NCBI RefSeq assembly: GCF_017355955.1
Contig: NZ_JAFFID010000001.1
Span: 1,798,001-1,862,000 of the forward strand
Origin: Sabulibacter ruber
GTDB taxonomy: Bacteria > Bacteroidota > Bacteroidia > Cytophagales > Hymenobacteraceae
Reading direction: 5' to 3'
Length of the DNA stretch: 64,000 bases
A program made the translations under genes and the position numbers. Positions 27,745-36,948 of the stretch are shown here, piece by piece. The number at the start of each line of letters is the position of its first letter. Within the stretch, counting starts at the first letter, position 1. The notes beneath the pieces were generated by a model. It was given only the letters and a program-made list of their open reading frames with translations. It was not told where the DNA came from and made no database searches.

Positions 27745-27776
27745 CAAGGTAAGTATGCCTGAAATGAATAGTAAGC

Positions 27777-28607
27777 TTATGCTACCAGAATATCAAGATG
27801 CTTAGAAACTGGAGCACTATTTTTTAGCGTTTCCGGTTCTGTGTCCTGGTTTTTGCCACCCACAGAGATGTTAATGCTAATCTTGGCTAGATTTTTCTGG
27901 TACTCCATGTACCTCACCAACGAGTGGATGAACAGAATAACCCCCATCATCTCAAGGGTTTCCTCAAAAGTTGTGATCAGTTTGTAGATTGAAAGCATAT
28001 TATAGCTTACCACCAACCCACTCACCATCTCCATTCCCACTGCCCCTGATATAAACAGAACTCCAGCCAAAAAAAAGCTAAGCATTGTCTTTCTAGGAAG
28101 AGACAGAATGAACTTAAAGAAGTAAGCTCCTACAAAAAGTGCTACCAGAAAATAAGGAACAAACCAGGCGAAGTGCAGAACTCCTATATCGTCTCTTTGA
28201 AGCACGCTCTGAAGAATCGAGCGCATGGGCTTTGCGCTGATTTCATGCAACACAAATAGCTCGTCCAAGGCCAACCAGATGAAAACGCAGCCCAAAAGGT
28301 ACCATTTTCTAAAGTATTCAGGCTCTTCACTGTTTTTCACATATTTAGAGATCGTAAAAAGCAGGATTGCAGAGAAAAGAAGATTTAGGGTTGAAAAATA
28401 TGTTGGCACGTTCCGCTCGCCATCAAAATAAAACATTCCGGTTACATAGGTCTGAAACGTATACCGTGAGGTAATTTTAGAATTGGTGTAATTCTCAAAG
28501 TAATACTCAATGTAGAGCACCGTGAGGTTTAACACCAATAATACCACAAGGCTTTTGAGAAGGAATTTCAAAACCTTACCTGATTTCAACTCATAAAAGC
28601 TTTCCAT
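27777..28607 (-). CDS. Membrane protein of unknown function with DE/HE and FEE motifs, copy 2
   Basis: A 276-residue paralogue of the plus-strand gene at 26175-27038, about as long and colinear. Matching positions include ITSRYTFQTYVTGMF, GERNVPTYFSTLNL, WLALDELFVLHE and LITTFEETLEMMG. About seven membrane segments are visible. The acidic and histidine residues are kept while much else has changed, which suggests a catalytic or metal-binding role. I cannot assign a known family. It is transcribed toward the GtrA-like gene and may share its transcript. Confidence 0.7.
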   Translation of the reverse strand: MESFYELKSGKVLKFLLKSLVVLLVLNLTVLYIEYYFENYTNSKITSRYTFQTYVTGMFYFDGERNVPTYFSTLNLLFSAILLFTISKYVKNSEEPEYFRKWYLLGCVFIWLALDELFVLHEISAKPMRSILQSVLQRDDIGVLHFAWFVPYFLVALFVGAYFFKFILSLPRKTMLSFFLAGVLFISGAVGMEMVSGLVVSYNMLSIYKLITTFEETLEMMGVILFIHSLVRYMEYQKNLAKISINISVGGKNQDTEPETLKNSAPVSKHLDILVA

Positions 28608-29094
28608 GCATTAAAAGCGCAAAGGGTCCTACAATTTTGAAGATATAAACTGATTGATAGTACAATTAAAGCCGATTTGTACAATAACTTCTTCAATTAT
28701 AACTCATTCTTCTGATTTTTGCAATATCCTAAGCTATAATATAAATATATATTATGCGGTTTGGGTTTGCCATTACCACCGCACACTTAAGTTATTTTCA
28801 TCTGGTGCTTGAAGAAAGCCTCATTTCACTTACTTAAAACAACCTCAGCAAGTTACTATCATCTTGAATGTTAAAAGATTAAATACGCCAAGACCAATAT
28901 TGCAAGAGAACAATTTCAATCTAAATAATGGTCTGGATGTATGGAGTATATCACTTAACAATCTGTTTAATTCCTTCACCTAGGAGTTCACAACTTCTGA
29001 ATGCCACTAATTTTAAGGTTAGCACAAATAAAAAGAGGGAATACTATGCCTGAACAAGCATTGAGTATTCCCTCTTGAAGAAGTGCCCTATAAA
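28608..29094. other. Intergenic region separating the membrane-glycosylation locus from the EPS cluster
   Basis: 487 AT-rich bases. Apart from the terminator at 29033-29076, which belongs to the gene on its right, and presumed promoter sequence for the minus-strand gene on its left, I see nothing. Confidence 0.5.
29033..29076 (-). terminator. Terminator at the end of the EPS cluster
   Basis: AAGAGGGAATACT (29033-29045) and AGTATTCCCTCTT (29064-29076) are perfect 13-bp complements, 19 bases after the stop of the last minus-strand EPS-cluster gene. On the minus strand the stem is followed by U-containing sequence (TTTATTTG), fitting an intrinsic terminator. Confidence 0.8.
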
Positions 29095-30093
29095 TCAGGA
29101 AGCTGCTTTGGAAAATCTGTACTTGATGATTTTTATCAGATCATCGTTCAAAGGAAGCCCCGCAAGCGCTTTCACCGCGAACTTAAAACCACTCATATAG
29201 TCCTTCTCCCGCAGGTAGTTCTTGGTGTTCGTCATCATTTGTTCATGATAGATCAACTTATCCAGCTTTCGCGTGAGTTTCTGAACCATAAGCAACTTCT
29301 CGTTTTTGCTTAGTTTCTTGAAATCTGCCGTGAATAACTCATTTAGCCTTGGGTCTACCCTGTCTTTGTAATGCCAGTAGTGGTTTATGTATTCCGCTGA
29401 CTCCAGCAATTTTGAAGCTTCATTCAGAACCACCGTAAACGCCAACTGTTCGCTTATCCGCCATTGGGTTTTCAAATAAAATTCATCTGAAAGGGCGAAA
29501 ACATCCGGAATAAACTGCCTCATTTGACTTGAAACGCCAATTACGCCCGCATTCCAGATGTACTGCCCTCTGTGCAACTGCACATCCTTCCCCCCAATGC
29601 TGAAAGGTTTGCTTTCAATAAGTTTTACAAAAGACCTGGGAAATTCCTGAGCATCCAGCGCACTGGTATTCATCCATTTGTAGACATCTATCATTTCCTC
29701 AAATGAATATTCCTGAACGTGCATAAAGCTTTGCCCTGGAACTAAGCCTTTTAACAGGCTTTTAGGGTTGGAGATAAAAAAGGTATCTGTGTCTATATAC
29801 AGAATATCATCCTTGGGGTACGACTGAAACGTTTTATCAACCACAGAAATCTTGAACCGGTAAATGAGCCCCGTTTTATTGGTGCTCTCCTGTATTTCAC
29901 CCATTGATACGTATACATACGTCACGTTCAAGTCAGCAAAGTAGGGTTTGAAGTAATCTGGGTTATCTGTGTAAATGATTACCCGCACCTCTTCATTCTC
30001 TTTCCCGCACCAACTAAAAAAGCTCAACACTGAAAATAGAGTTCTTTTGAACTCAACTTCTTTACCGTAACATAATAGAACTACGTTTTTCAT
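29095..30093 (-). CDS. Nucleotide-sugar-type glycosyltransferase (GT-A, DxD)
   Basis: A 332-residue soluble protein: KNVVLLCYG N-terminal strand, and ILYIDTDTFF with a DTD metal motif at 101-103 followed by the usual hydrophobic acceptor-side strand. A middle segment, QYIWNAGVIGVS, is the N-A-G-V sugar-binding pattern of GT8-like and related transferases. It is the last gene of the minus-strand EPS cluster, separated from its upstream neighbour by 205 bases, so it may have its own promoter. A strong terminator follows. Donor sugar unknown. Confidence 0.75.
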   Translation of the reverse strand: MKNVVLLCYGKEVEFKRTLFSVLSFFSWCGKENEEVRVIIYTDNPDYFKPYFADLNVTYVYVSMGEIQESTNKTGLIYRFKISVVDKTFQSYPKDDILYIDTDTFFISNPKSLLKGLVPGQSFMHVQEYSFEEMIDVYKWMNTSALDAQEFPRSFVKLIESKPFSIGGKDVQLHRGQYIWNAGVIGVSSQMRQFIPDVFALSDEFYLKTQWRISEQLAFTVVLNEASKLLESAEYINHYWHYKDRVDPRLNELFTADFKKLSKNEKLLMVQKLTRKLDKLIYHEQMMTNTKNYLREKDYMSGFKFAVKALAGLPLNDDLIKIIKYRFSKAAS

Positions 30094-30298
30094 ACCTGGG
30101 CAATGTTTTACTTTCTTATTGATTTAAGAAATTCACTTAATAAACACTTAAAGAATAGATTTCACCGCTTCTATATCCACATTTGATTTTCAGAGAATCC
30201 ACTCTTTCTGTAAGCAGATTAGCGAATCTTTTTCTCTATGATGGTAGAGTTCTGCTAACAGAATCAACCTGGGCTCAGTAGCAGCATAACTACTGACT

Positions 30299-31369
30299 TC
30301 AGTTTAGCAAAGACTTATAAAAAGCAATGGTCTCCAAAGCTATTCTTTCCGGATCAAGGGAATCAATTGCCGGAGACAGGTTAAGATGGCTAACTTTCTC
30401 TTGCTTTGTTTCCTGCATACACTCTTCTAGAACCTTTGGGCTAATCTGGCCTTGGTAGGTTTTAATCCATTTGGAGCCCACCATCTGCTTCAGTTCACTT
30501 AAAGCCCATAAGTCTGGGGCTAAGGTTGGTTTATTGAAACTAACATTCAGCAAAGCCGAACCTGAGTTAAATATCTTATTATAGGGAGTGACTACCACAT
30601 CTGAACAATTGAAATACAATTGTAAGTCGTCGTCTTCTATGAAAGAATCAATAAACAAAACGTTTTGAGCGCCCTTTAACGTCTCGTTCAATTCATTTCT
30701 AACATCCTGATGCACTTTTCCGGCTATAAGCAGCAGGGCGTTAGAATCATTTAACCCTTTGAATGCCTTGATGAGCCCCGTTACATTTTTGTAAGCCCTT
30801 ATCTGCCCCAGAAAAAGAAAAACAAACTTATCTTCCGGCACATTCAACTTTCTCCTTGCCTCACACCGGCACACTTCATTGGGATAATACCCCTTATAGT
30901 GAGGATGATTAATGTGGCGAAACTGTTGTTTTCCGTTTCCGCCCGCTTTTTGCCGAATAGTTTCTAAACCAGTTTGATTAAGGCTAATGAATCCATCCAC
31001 CTTCTGATACATAAACATGTCTAGCTTCTTCTGTAGATCAGCAAACTTGCCTTCATGGTCTTCCAGGTTATGCACAGTCCAGACCACTTTTCGGCCTAAG
31101 ATCTTGATCAGGTTTATGAACCAAAAGAAAATACCCAACCTGACTCTATTCTCTAAAGTACTAGCCCCAAAGAGAACGTTACTGGGCCAATGAATGTGGA
31201 ATATCCGGTACTTAGAGGAGAAAATGTATTGAAGGCTTTTCTTTAGAGAGAAATCGTACTCATAAACCCGGTGGCCTATAGGCTCAATGTTACTATAAAG
31301 CAAGTAGTTATAAGGGTTCCCTTTTTTTGTTGAATAAGCCGGGCATGCCAAAATTCCAAAGCCTCTCAT
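30299..31369 (-). CDS. Family 4-type glycosyltransferase (GT-B)
   Basis: A 356-residue GT-B enzyme. FHIHWPSNVLFG and VVWTVHNLEDHEG form the N-terminal acceptor domain. FLFLGQIRAYKNVTGLIKAF opens the C-terminal donor domain, and SDVVVTPYNKIFNSGSALLNVS carries the Ser-Gly loop with phosphate-binding residues. The pattern resembles mannosyl- or glucosyltransferases of Bacteroidota EPS clusters. Its ATG overlaps the stop of the upstream flippase gene (TAATG), a sign of translational coupling. Confidence 0.85.
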   Translation of the reverse strand: MRGFGILACPAYSTKKGNPYNYLLYSNIEPIGHRVYEYDFSLKKSLQYIFSSKYRIFHIHWPSNVLFGASTLENRVRLGIFFWFINLIKILGRKVVWTVHNLEDHEGKFADLQKKLDMFMYQKVDGFISLNQTGLETIRQKAGGNGKQQFRHINHPHYKGYYPNEVCRCEARRKLNVPEDKFVFLFLGQIRAYKNVTGLIKAFKGLNDSNALLLIAGKVHQDVRNELNETLKGAQNVLFIDSFIEDDDLQLYFNCSDVVVTPYNKIFNSGSALLNVSFNKPTLAPDLWALSELKQMVGSKWIKTYQGQISPKVLEECMQETKQEKVSHLNLSPAIDSLDPERIALETIAFYKSLLN

Positions 31370-32838
31370 TAATTATACGCTTTTTGATGTTTAAGGACTT
31401 TAGAGTAGAAAATATCAATCATGTACTTTCTGTATGAAGAAGGCATTAGCAGGTACATCAGGATACCATAGATAAGAGCTCCTAATCCTATCAAAACAAC
31501 CAACCGCACAATAAGCAGATTACCTGCCAGCAGGGTTGCAACATTAAACAGCACATAAGCCATCACAAAGGAAGAGCCAAGCGGAGGTAGAATAGCCTTC
31601 AGATACTTCTGCCACTTAATTCCTGTCAACTTCAAAGCACACCAGGCAGATACCGGGTACAATATCAACGCTCTGCCCGCGAAGGCTAAAGCTGTGGCTA
31701 ATAACCCAAAACGGGTAAAGATTATAAAAGAAACCACATTGGAAATAGCATACAGAAGGGTTAACCTGGTCTGCCACTGAGGTTTGTTTTTGGCAACCAT
31801 TACACTTTGGTTGTAATACCCAATTGATGTCAGGAAGCCAATAACTGTAACCACCTGCATGACCGGCACCGCCTTGATCCATTTTTCACCTAATACCAAA
31901 ATGGTGATATCCTCTGATAAAACAGCAATCCCTATAAACACAGGAGCCGTCACCATGGCGGTCAAGGTAGTAGCATGAAGGTACATTTTAGCTAACCCTG
32001 CGTCATCATTCTGCAACTTCGCAAACGCCGGCATTGACACCCGCAATAAGGCGGAAGAAATCACCGTATTCAAGGTGCTGGAGATTCTTTTACCGGTGGT
32101 GTAAATACCCGTTGCTACCGGCCCTAAATAGTAGGTCACAAAAAATATGTCACTATTCTGGTTAGCCGCATTGCTGAGGTTTGACAATGCAATGAATTTG
32201 CTAAAATTCACGATCTCCTTCAGAGATTCTTTGGAAACCTTCATTCCGGGCCGCCAGGAGGTTGTAAACCAAAGCAGGCACAATTGGCAAATAGCGGTGG
32301 TTAACTGTTGAGCCAAAACGCTATACACACCAAAGCCTTGCAGAGCCAAAATGACCCCAATGGCACCCCCTAAAGAAACCGAAATGGAAGACCGGATTGC
32401 AATTGTCCGGAAATCCATGCGGCGTCTTAACCAGACTTCATGAATACTGGAAAGGCCAGTTGTCAAAATGATGAGACTAGTGGCCCGCATCACAATGGCT
32501 AGTCCTTTAGAATCCGTCAGATCTTCAAAAAAGCCGGCTGTAGAAATGAGGAAAAGGAAAGCTGGCACAGAACACCCTATGCAAAGCCAGAAAGCGGTGT
32601 TGTAATCCGTTTCCGTGGGCTCTGCTTTTCTGATGATGGCTGTCACTATACCATCATTGATTACGGCCACAAAAATGTTAACAAATACCAGCGCAAAAGA
32701 AAGGAGTCCGAATACCTCTGGATCAAGTATCCGGGCAAGCACAACAAACACGCTGAGGGTAACCAACTGACGAAAGAAATTGTCAGCAATTGCCCAAACG
32801 GTACCTTTAATAAAGCTTTTACCGGAACTACTGCTCAT
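31369..32838 (-). CDS. Polysaccharide flippase (Wzx-like, MOP superfamily)
   Basis: A 489-residue membrane protein with about 12-14 helices. The N-terminal half has the polysaccharide_synt pattern: GKSFIKGTVWAIADNFFRQLVTLSVFVVLARILDP, in which the LARxLxPxxFGL motif is typical. It should flip undecaprenyl-pyrophosphate-linked repeat units to the periplasm for the Wzy-like polymerase encoded upstream. It begins 7 bases after the pyruvyl transferase gene and overlaps the next gene by one base. Confidence 0.88.
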   Translation of the reverse strand: MSSSSGKSFIKGTVWAIADNFFRQLVTLSVFVVLARILDPEVFGLLSFALVFVNIFVAVINDGIVTAIIRKAEPTETDYNTAFWLCIGCSVPAFLFLISTAGFFEDLTDSKGLAIVMRATSLIILTTGLSSIHEVWLRRRMDFRTIAIRSSISVSLGGAIGVILALQGFGVYSVLAQQLTTAICQLCLLWFTTSWRPGMKVSKESLKEIVNFSKFIALSNLSNAANQNSDIFFVTYYLGPVATGIYTTGKRISSTLNTVISSALLRVSMPAFAKLQNDDAGLAKMYLHATTLTAMVTAPVFIGIAVLSEDITILVLGEKWIKAVPVMQVVTVIGFLTSIGYYNQSVMVAKNKPQWQTRLTLLYAISNVVSFIIFTRFGLLATALAFAGRALILYPVSAWCALKLTGIKWQKYLKAILPPLGSSFVMAYVLFNVATLLAGNLLIVRLVVLIGLGALIYGILMYLLMPSSYRKYMIDIFYSKVLKHQKAYN

Positions 32839-32845
32839 TTTACCC

Positions 32846-33679
32846 CTATTTCTCCCAAAGGTCTATCGGGAATGCATCTAATAGTTTCTGAGCATCAAAT
32901 TTTGGAGGCTGCATTCCGCCCATCTCCAACGCCTGGGCTACACTTGTAGCAAACTCAATCTCTCCCCTTCCGGTACCGTGTAAATAGTCATTGTACTTAA
33001 AGAGGTTCTCTGTTTCGGTGAGCCGTATGTAACAAGCCGGAATGCCAAAGGCTTCGGCTATGATAAGCCCATGCAGCGAACTGGCAATAACAAATTCAGC
33101 CTTAAGAATTTCCTCTACACATTTATTCCAACCCCATACCGGTGAGATAACATTCTTCAGATTCAGAACCTTTGCAATTTTCAAGTCATGCAGGTTAGGC
33201 ACCACTACATACTCTTTCTGGGGGTCTTTCTTGAACCTGCCTGGAAAAATATGGGGGATTAACAAAGCTGGATCTCCATAAACTTCTGGCACCGGAATCC
33301 CCCTTTTCATCAGAAACTCCCTGGTAAGAGGTCCTCGTACAGCCCGTACATCTAATCTGGAAAACGTATGCTCATTTACATCCACTTTACCGTTCACCCC
33401 CGTTCCCCATATGACATCATTGTCTGAGGCGAAATGGAGTACAGATCCAATAGCCAGCATGGTACGCTGATGTTTTGTTTCCTCCTCTAAAAGGTGGTTT
33501 CTATCTGCCAGTACTTTAGTGACAATTACTTTAGATAAGTGATCCCCAAAATTTTGGCTCCCGTTCAGCGGTTTCCAGTAGTATAAATCTACGTGGTTAT
33601 AATTCAGGGAATCGGGCTGAACATCAGGCGCAGGATTTTTGAAGGAAAAGCGTCTTAAGATTCTCTCAGATAGAGGCAT
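32846..33679 (-). CDS. Polysaccharide pyruvyl transferase family protein
   Basis: A 277-residue protein. The N-terminal region has NFGDHLSKVIVTKVL, the family's N-x-G-D motif; the centre has AVRGPLTREFL and YGDPALLIPHIF; the C-terminal half has VIASSLHGLIIAEAFGIPA, the conserved S-x-H-G/AxxxxxP donor motif. Members transfer pyruvate from phosphoenolpyruvate to sugars as ketals, adding negative charge to exported polysaccharide. It is directly upstream of the flippase gene. Confidence 0.88.
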   Translation of the reverse strand: MPLSERILRRFSFKNPAPDVQPDSLNYNHVDLYYWKPLNGSQNFGDHLSKVIVTKVLADRNHLLEEETKHQRTMLAIGSVLHFASDNDVIWGTGVNGKVDVNEHTFSRLDVRAVRGPLTREFLMKRGIPVPEVYGDPALLIPHIFPGRFKKDPQKEYVVVPNLHDLKIAKVLNLKNVISPVWGWNKCVEEILKAEFVIASSLHGLIIAEAFGIPACYIRLTETENLFKYNDYLHGTGRGEIEFATSVAQALEMGGMQPPKFDAQKLLDAFPIDLWEK

Positions 33680-33826
33680 ATTTGAATAAACTTAAAAGGT
33701 AAAGCAAGCGGAATAACTGAAGCACTTACCAACTATTCTTATAAACTTATAAATAGTAACTTTAACTTTCTAATTAATAACTAAAATAAGTTAAATCTAA
33801 ACTTGTTTTAAATACACATACAGGCT

Positions 33827-34786
33827 TTAAAGCTGCTCAGTCACGGTAAGCGCAACTTTTGCCTTGACAGATAAGCCGCATAGGATTACCCCGTAGCAAA
33901 AAACCTTTTTCAATATCTTCCTTACTTTGTTTCGGGCTTTAGCCAGGTATATTCTGGATGAACTTATTTGGCTTTGTCCGTTCCAGGGAGTCAAGCTTAG
34001 GTAATCGAAAAACAGGTTCTGGTAGTGGGTGTTGAAGTTATATGACTTATAGATGGGCTTTGTAGACATAAAGTGAATGATGTAAGGATCTTCATGGTCA
34101 CCTGTGGCAAAATAATTCCACAAGACATCTAACTCCAACCATTTATCAGCCAATACCACATTCAAGCCATACTGATCGGGGAAGTTTGCGTAGTTCTCGT
34201 TAACCCTGATGCAATCCAGTATTTTACTTGTAAGATCAGATTCACGCCATTTTTCTACATCAATCAACAATAACCCCGTATTAAAGTATTTGGCGCTACC
34301 ATCTAATTCTAATTCTTTGTAGTTGACTACTCCTCCCCAGCTACAATCAATTGTCTTGATTCTTTGGTCCATGACAGCGGCAATGACCTTACTCTGCATA
34401 TCAATATTCCACAGGGTGCTGATGTCTGCCTGAACAATCATATCCACATCCAGGTAGATGACCCTTTTTACATGTTGAGGCACAAAGTAGGAGATGAAGA
34501 ACCTCATGTAAATATTAAGAGGCCAGGAACTCTTATCTAGCGGAAGTACAATCCCGGATGGAATTGCATCCTTCATACTGATCCAGTACAAAGAACTTAC
34601 CTCAGGGTTAATAGAAGCCTGAAGTTTTTCTTTGGTCTTCTCCCCTACTCTATCTTCAACCACATAGAAGTCTAACCGTTCCCCTGTTTTATGATTAACT
34701 TCAATGGACTTTATCAATGCAGCTAAAAGCACCACATAATGGTCATCCGATACTACAACAATAGAGATTGGACCAGAACCTTTCAT
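33827..34786 (-). CDS. Family 8 glycosyltransferase
   Basis: A 319-residue GT8 enzyme: ISIVVVSDDHYVVLLAALIKSI at the N-terminus, RVIYLDVDMIVQADI with DVD at 113-115, YFNTGLLLIDVEKWR, FPDQYGLNVVLADKW (the D-Q motif), then a Lys/Arg-rich C-terminal tail that may touch the membrane. Such enzymes transfer galactose or glucose with retention onto lipopolysaccharide or EPS units. Gaps of 147 and 113 bases flank it. Confidence 0.87.
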   Translation of the reverse strand: MKGSGPISIVVVSDDHYVVLLAALIKSIEVNHKTGERLDFYVVEDRVGEKTKEKLQASINPEVSSLYWISMKDAIPSGIVLPLDKSSWPLNIYMRFFISYFVPQHVKRVIYLDVDMIVQADISTLWNIDMQSKVIAAVMDQRIKTIDCSWGGVVNYKELELDGSAKYFNTGLLLIDVEKWRESDLTSKILDCIRVNENYANFPDQYGLNVVLADKWLELDVLWNYFATGDHEDPYIIHFMSTKPIYKSYNFNTHYQNLFFDYLSLTPWNGQSQISSSRIYLAKARNKVRKILKKVFCYGVILCGLSVKAKVALTVTEQL

Positions 34787-34891
34787 AAAGGATAATTAAA
34801 ACAACTTATTCTAAAAACAGCCGCTCCGCAAAGCTGGCATGAAACATTCACCAGTTTGATGAATCCTACTAACACTAATCAAACACAGAAG

Positions 34892-34908
34892 CCCTCCTGT
34901 CAGGAGGG
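34892..34908 (-). terminator. Palindrome overlapping a stop codon
   Basis: CCCTCCTGTCAGGAGGG is a perfect inverted repeat. The TGA stop of the GT-B gene (34900-34902) lies in its loop. On the minus strand it is followed by CTTCTGTGTTTG, moderately U-rich. It may be an attenuator that reduces expression of the downstream genes. Confidence 0.5.
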
Positions 34909-36078
34909 ACTAATACACGTTAAAAGAGTAGACGTTACCTTCTCCCAACTGAAACCCTGGGCATACTCTTTTCTCTTTTTTTGCTCTACCTCGCTGTCCT
35001 CTGATAAAGCTCTTTCAGTTTGGGCAATAAACTCTTCAGGAGATTCGGCTAAGTAGGTGTAGGATGAAAAAACTTCCCTCATGGTATTGGTTGAAGTGGC
35101 AACCACGGGTTTACCCATGGCCAGATACTCTACAATTTTTAAAGGGAAATTACCTCTGGTGATGTCATTCAAGATTTGAGGATTGATGCAAACGTCAAAG
35201 TACTCCAGATAGGCCGGCACTTCGTTTGTATGCTTAATACCCAGGAAATACACATTAGGCAGATGATGCAACTCACTGTTCTTGAAATCATCATCCTCTT
35301 TCCCAATGAATACAAAACTCCAGGAGGGCTTCTGTTTTGCAAGCTGAATCATCAGCTGCAGATCCAATCTAAGCGTAATCAGAGCTCCAACGTATCCAAT
35401 GATTGGTCCAGGAATACCAGCCAAATCCTTTGGCATTGGATTCGCTTCTCTTAAGAGATACTGTTCTACATTGAATCCATTCCCAATGTAAAAACTATTG
35501 GCATTGTATTTCTTGGCTCTTTTGGTAAAATCAAACGAATTACATACAACAGCGTCTGACTTCTGCATCAGTTTAGGTTCAAGGGAGGCTCCGTGTTTTC
35601 TCCAGTAATCCAGCCCAAGTGTATAATCCCTATCTAGGTAAATATACTTCTCTGGTTTTAAGAACTCTTTCAGATAGTAGCTACGAAAGATATCCTTATC
35701 GTTAATTAATATGAATTTATCAAACCCAAGCTGATCAGTAGCCTCTTTTATATCTTTCGCTAAACGGGAATTATTTACCCAATTAAGGATAGAGAAAACA
35801 GGAGTAAATGGCACCCAGTTTATTGACTCAATTACTCTGGTAGGATTCAAAGCCCACAACCTGGGACCTAATTTAATCAATGGTTCCTGTTTATTTTTGA
35901 TGGCTTTGATGTGAGCATCAACATATACATCGTTCCTGGAGGTCAACGTAGCCTTTCTATCAATTGGAGAGTTTACATACAGCACGTTATGTTTCTTTGC
36001 CAATTCTTTCGCCAGACAAGTAGAGGTAGAATCTCTATCTGTATTTATTCTCTGAAGGCTTACAAAAACGAAGTTCAT
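34900..36078 (-). CDS. GT-B glycosyltransferase (GT1/GT4-like)
   Basis: A 392-residue protein: MNFVFVSLQRINTDRDSTSTCLAKELAKKHNVLYVN in the N-terminal domain, SDAVVCNSFDFTKRAKKYN in the middle, GPIIGYVGAL and WSFVFIGKEDDDF opening the donor domain, and PLKIVEYLAMGKPVVAT, the E-x7-type donor motif. It resembles TuaH-like or UDP-galactopyranose-transferring enzymes. It lies 45 bases downstream of a GT2 gene. Sugar specificity is not clear. Confidence 0.83.
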   Translation of the reverse strand: MNFVFVSLQRINTDRDSTSTCLAKELAKKHNVLYVNSPIDRKATLTSRNDVYVDAHIKAIKNKQEPLIKLGPRLWALNPTRVIESINWVPFTPVFSILNWVNNSRLAKDIKEATDQLGFDKFILINDKDIFRSYYLKEFLKPEKYIYLDRDYTLGLDYWRKHGASLEPKLMQKSDAVVCNSFDFTKRAKKYNANSFYIGNGFNVEQYLLREANPMPKDLAGIPGPIIGYVGALITLRLDLQLMIQLAKQKPSWSFVFIGKEDDDFKNSELHHLPNVYFLGIKHTNEVPAYLEYFDVCINPQILNDITRGNFPLKIVEYLAMGKPVVATSTNTMREVFSSYTYLAESPEEFIAQTERALSEDSEVEQKKRKEYAQGFSWEKVTSTLLTCISPS

Positions 36079-36123
36079 AAAAGATCTTATTTAATATTGC
36101 TGCGCTACAAAATCAACCTTACC

Positions 36124-36906
36124 CTATTTGGCAATATATAAATCAAAATTATACTTGATTTGTCTATAAATATCTCTTCCAAAAGAGATCAATGGACCTT
36201 TACTTTGTTTCCAACTGCTGCGCTGAATTGTGCTTGGCTCTTCTGCAGAATTCTTTTGCAGAAACAACTCTTTGAACCTATCATAAAACAACCCTCTGCC
36301 CTTATTCTGAATGAAAGATAGGCACATTAAGTATTCTGCCTTATCTGACTTTATACCCTCTACATACCGGCCAAATTTTTGCAGGAATGTTGATCTCCTT
36401 AAGTGAGGATGATCTGTATAGTAATAAATCTTTCTGTAATCAGTAAACCAAGGCTTAATTACCATTCTAGAAAAACCCTTTTTATATGGCTTTAAATAAG
36501 GATAGGCGGAATAAGCATAGAATCTGACGATGTCCAATTCTTTTTCAGCTTTCATAAACTCTACAGCATCAGGAAAATGCTCTTTGAAAGCTTCTAATGG
36601 AATAAAATCTTCCTGGACATAAAGCGTAAAAGGGGTTTTTACTGCCTCCTGGCCTTTGTTCAGATTGTTAGCCAAGCCTTTGTTTCTAGGAGAAGTAATC
36701 AACCGGAATGAATAATCTTGCTGGAGTTCTTTAATGGCATTCAAGTGCTCAGGCTTGCTACCATCATCTGACACCACAACCTCTTCAAACTCACAACCCA
36801 GCTCCCTATACGCTTTGAGAAGTCGCTCCAGAGAACTACTTCTGTTATAGTGTGTGATCAGCAAGGTTACATCCTTGAAAAAGCATTTCGCTGTATCCAT
36901 AAACAA
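36124..36906 (-). CDS. Family 2 glycosyltransferase, paralogue of 37935-38813
   Basis: A 260-residue GT2 domain: DVTLLITHYNRSSSLERLL, SDDGSKPEHL (DDGS about 47-50), SPRNKGLANNLNKG, and YVQEDF where DxD-type motifs usually stand. The Glu-Asp pair probably does the metal-binding job. The same set occurs in the gene two positions upstream, so the two arose by duplication within the cluster. ATG 36900, two codons in, is an equal start choice. Confidence 0.85.
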   Translation of the reverse strand: MFMDTAKCFFKDVTLLITHYNRSSSLERLLKAYRELGCEFEEVVVSDDGSKPEHLNAIKELQQDYSFRLITSPRNKGLANNLNKGQEAVKTPFTLYVQEDFIPLEAFKEHFPDAVEFMKAEKELDIVRFYAYSAYPYLKPYKKGFSRMVIKPWFTDYRKIYYYTDHPHLRRSTFLQKFGRYVEGIKSDKAEYLMCLSFIQNKGRGLFYDRFKELFLQKNSAEEPSTIQRSSWKQSKGPLISFGRDIYRQIKYNFDLYIAK

Positions 36907-36948
36907 GTGACTACTTAGGCTAAATTTTAATGGTTTATTTAGATGAGC

